From: Myxococcales bacterium
GTDB lineage: Bacteria; Myxococcota_C; UBA6777
DNA: 8,499 nt
Assembly: GCA_027005175.1 (NCBI GenBank)
Contig: JALTMC010000024.1
Coordinates: 1 to 8,499, forward strand
Reading direction: 5' to 3'
Within the stretch, counting starts at the first letter, position 1; every line of letters begins with the position of its first letter. Below are positions 6,463-8,499 of the stretch, piece after piece. The notes below the pieces were generated by a model. It made no database searches, was not told where the DNA came from, and saw only the letters and a program-made list of their open reading frames with translations. Made by a program: the position numbers and the translations under genes.

Positions 6463-7764
6463 TTACTTGATCCCAGCTTTTTCGAGAGAGTTCATTGGGA
6501 TGTCGAGGGTGTCGATGATGGCTTTTGCTTTGTCCAGTGTTTCTCGCCACTCTTCGTCTGGGTCGGAGTCTGCCACAATGGCTCCTCCTGTTTGAAATTC
6601 AAAGTGCCCTGGCTGCAAAAGCAGGGTGCGAATCACCACCGACAGATCGATGGTCCCATCTCCTCCGAACCACCCGATGGCGCCGCTATATACACCTCTC
6701 TCTACCTGTTCGATCTGTGTGCATATCTGCATGGCTCGTATTTTGGGGGCTCCTGTCATGGAACCTGGAGGGAAGCAGCCTTTGATTAACTCTATGCCTG
6801 AGATATTTGGACTTTTTTGTCCTTTGATGGTGGATGCCATATGGTGGATGGTTGCGTAGCTTGTCACCTGATAAAGGTCTTCTACGACCACGGTTCCTGG
6901 CCGACAACTGCGAGATAGATCATTGCGCATGAGATCGACGATCATCACATTCTCGGCGCGATTCTTCTCGGACTGTAACAACGCTTGTCGCGAGGCTTCA
7001 TCGAGCGTGACATCCTCAAAACGAGGAGCTGTTCCTTTGATGGGCCTCACATCGACAACGCCCGCTGCATCGAGTGTTAGGAATCTTTCTGGACTTGAAG
7101 ACAGGACATAGGTTTCTCCCAGTCGCAAGAACGCGCTATATCCTGAGGGGCTTCGCTCACACAGTCTGGCAAAGAGTTCAAAAGGTTTTCCTTCTTGCTC
7201 AAACGCTCCATAGAACTTTCGTGTGAGGTTGGCTTGGTAGATCTCTCCTTGTGCGATGTTCTCTAAAACTTGTCTGACTTTCTGGAGGTAGTCTGTGTTC
7301 GACATATTTGAGGTGAGGTGAGCGACTCGATAGAGAGAGTCTTGCTTCTCTACAGGTTGCGGGAGATAGGCTTGATCTTCAGGGGACTCAGCCCAGATCT
7401 CTACATGGCGTTCTGCATGATCAAAGACCAGCAACAATCGAAAATTTATCATCCAAAGAGCAGGTAGGTTGAACCGTCCCGGCTTGTCTTTGGGTAGCTC
7501 CTCTAGCGTGTTTTTGAGTCCATATCCCAAGTAGCCAAACCACATGTTCTCGTAGGGTCGAGTTTTTTGGTCGAGAGCCTCTTCGAGTTCGGCAAAACTT
7601 TCCGACTGGATCATCTGCTTTGCTCGCAAACCAAGGATGGAGTAGCGTCCTGTATAAGGACGTTTCTGTCCTGAGTAAAAGAAGACCCAGTGTTCTTCCT
7701 TCTCAGGGATCCCTCTTGCGAGCGAGAGAGGATCGATCCAACTCACTTTTTCTCGCAGTAACAT
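6463..7764 (-). CDS. pabB: Aminodeoxychorismate synthase component I (PabB)
   Basis: 433 residues, ATG at 7764, TAA at 6465-6463. The enzyme adds ammonia (from the PabA glutaminase) to chorismate, giving 4-amino-4-deoxychorismate for p-aminobenzoate and folate; it is cytoplasmic. Chorismate-binding motifs appear in order: GEIYQANLTRKF (173-184), SSSPERF (222-228), PIKGTAPR (241-248), ENVMIVDLMRNDLSR (271-285), GCFPPGSMTGAPK (329-341) and GGAIVADSDPDEEW (393-406). Lys243 in PIKGT is diagnostic: it matches Lys274 of E. coli PabB, whereas anthranilate synthase TrpE has PIAGT. Length also fits PabB (about 450) better than TrpE (about 500). A TAA lies in frame a few codons upstream and the next Met is residue 51, so the start is well set; AGGA is 11 nt upstream. 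The first 62 bp overlap the end of pabC, implying one transcript and translational coupling. No pabA is in view. Confidence 0.93.
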   Translation of the reverse strand: MLLREKVSWIDPLSLARGIPEKEEHWVFFYSGQKRPYTGRYSILGLRAKQMIQSESFAELEEALDQKTRPYENMWFGYLGYGLKNTLEELPKDKPGRFNLPALWMINFRLLLVFDHAERHVEIWAESPEDQAYLPQPVEKQDSLYRVAHLTSNMSNTDYLQKVRQVLENIAQGEIYQANLTRKFYGAFEQEGKPFELFARLCERSPSGYSAFLRLGETYVLSSSPERFLTLDAAGVVDVRPIKGTAPRFEDVTLDEASRQALLQSEKNRAENVMIVDLMRNDLSRSCRPGTVVVEDLYQVTSYATIHHMASTIKGQKSPNISGIELIKGCFPPGSMTGAPKIRAMQICTQIEQVERGVYSGAIGWFGGDGTIDLSVVIRTLLLQPGHFEFQTGGAIVADSDPDEEWRETLDKAKAIIDTLDIPMNSLEKAGIK

Positions 7765-8499
7765 AATGAGCGATATCCTGTTTTAATAAGGCACTCAATC
7801 TCTGGCTTCGTTCCAAGTGATGCCAGCAGAGGTTCATGGGTTGCAACGACCGAACAGGCGTGACTCCCCAGGCTACATTGGTGAGGAATACCTCTTCTGC
7901 GGTGTGCAAGTCGTCGAGATGGAAGTGTCCCTCCCTCACTTGGAAGGGAGAGAGACGAATGATCGCTTGTCGTGTTGTTCCCGCCACAATGGGACAGTCC
8001 AAAGAGGGAGTGTATAAGATCCCCTGACGAAACCAAAAGATATTGCTGGAGCTACCCTCACAAATCTCTCCATCGGGGGTTGTCAACAGTGCCTCAAAAC
8101 AATGCTTTTTTTGGGCTTCCATCCGGGCCAGCGTGGAGTTTAATCCCTGCATCGTCTTGATTCCCGAAGGGATGGAGGACGCCGGTGGCTTGGTGTAGCT
8201 GCTATACCACAACATCACTGGATCCTCTACCCATGTTGTTCTCTCGCTTGTTTCGATCACAACGGTGGGAGGCTGTTCGCCTTCGGAGAGGAGCTGGGGC
8301 AGAAATCCTCGACTTCCAATCCCACGACTTACAGAGAGCCTCAAGAAACCACAGGTTATGTTATTTTTCTGTACGAGTTTTAGGCTGCATTGCCAGAGGT
8401 TGTCTGTTGGTGTGGGGATGCTGAGAGCTGAGAGCCCACACCTCAGGCGCTCCATATGTTGTTCCCATTGGTAGGGGATTCCCTCTGTGACAGCGATGG
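7703..8499 (-). CDS. pabC: Aminodeoxychorismate lyase (PabC), class IV PLP enzyme, 5' end beyond the window
   Basis: 264 codons are visible, with TGA at 7705-7703. The frame stays open to the right edge, and the residues before the internal Met at 8455 (TEGIPYQWEQHMERLRCGL) match the conserved N-terminal region of class IV aminotransferase-fold proteins, so that Met is not the start. PabC splits 4-amino-4-deoxychorismate into p-aminobenzoate and pyruvate with PLP. Visible landmarks (residue 1 = the codon at 8497-8495): LRLSVSRGIGSRGF (52-65); the PLP lysine in GIKTMQG (Lys114, codon 8158-8156); GEICEGSSSNIF (143-154) with the conserved Glu; AGTTRQAI (172-179), the phosphate-binding turn; EEVFLTNVAWGVTPV (201-215). 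Branched-chain or D-amino-acid aminotransferase is possible from the fold alone, but the partner pabB, overlapped by 62 bp, makes the lyase by far the likeliest. About 10-25 N-terminal residues are probably missing. Confidence 0.88.
   Translation of the reverse strand, partial: IAVTEGIPYQWEQHMERLRCGLSALSIPTPTDNLWQCSLKLVQKNNITCGFLRLSVSRGIGSRGFLPQLLSEGEQPPTVVIETSERTTWVEDPVMLWYSSYTKPPASSIPSGIKTMQGLNSTLARMEAQKKHCFEALLTTPDGEICEGSSSNIFWFRQGILYTPSLDCPIVAGTTRQAIIRLSPFQVREGHFHLDDLHTAEEVFLTNVAWGVTPVRSLQPMNLCWHHLERSQRLSALLKQDIAHYVTARKSELDRSSLARKRDP

Noticed and set aside
6236-6550. Minus-strand open frame of 104 codons across the 67-bp duplication
   Set aside because: It overlaps the ends of both pabB and the hydroxylase, and its repeated peptide is simply the translated DNA duplication in two different frames.
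6463-7764. Anthranilate synthase TrpE
   Set aside because: The PIKGT lysine, the shorter length and the pabC neighbour point to PabB rather than TrpE.

Overview
The window looks like part of a Gram-negative bacterial chromosome of moderate GC content. Its long cytoplasmic arrays of roughly 72-residue TPR-type units, next to a fatty-acid desaturase and an FA2H-type hydroxylase, recall Myxococcota/Bradymonadota-like (former deltaproteobacterial) genomes. That assignment is an impression with low confidence; nothing here fixes the taxon. No rRNA, tRNA, CRISPR array, transposase or phage gene is visible.

Layout. (1) Positions 1-3924, minus strand: the first 1308 codons of one giant, uninterrupted gene for a TPR-like helical repeat protein that runs off the left edge. 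(2) 3925-4281: a 357-bp non-coding stretch that must hold the end of the desaturase transcript and the promoter of the TPR gene; it has a pair of 9-bp direct repeats. (3) 4282-5337, minus: a membrane fatty-acid desaturase. (4) 5338-5564: a 227-bp divergent promoter region with a perfect FNR-type palindrome (TTGAT-N4-ATCAA) almost at its centre. (5) 5565-6317, plus: a fatty-acid 2-hydroxylase/sterol desaturase-superfamily membrane enzyme. (6) 6308-6443: a perfect 67-bp tandem duplication that begins in the last codons of the hydroxylase and fills most of the gap to the convergent gene. (7) 6463-7764, minus: PabB (aminodeoxychorismate synthase component I). (8) 7703-8499, minus: PabC (aminodeoxychorismate lyase), upstream of pabB, overlapping it by 62 bp and cut by the right edge.

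Working together: the two divergent membrane enzymes are both O2-dependent di-iron lipid-modifying proteins and probably share the FNR-type operator, suggesting oxygen-linked control of acyl-chain chemistry. PabC and PabB make p-aminobenzoate for folate from chorismate; no PabA glutaminase is in view. The TPR protein is probably a protein-protein interaction scaffold of unknown role.

The most unexpected signal is not a gene. Long perfect inverted repeats with short loops (stems of 14, 13, 10, 10, 10 and 9 bp) lie inside coding sequence, most of them in the TPR gene, more than chance would give. I found no clear evidence of a new defence or mobile system.
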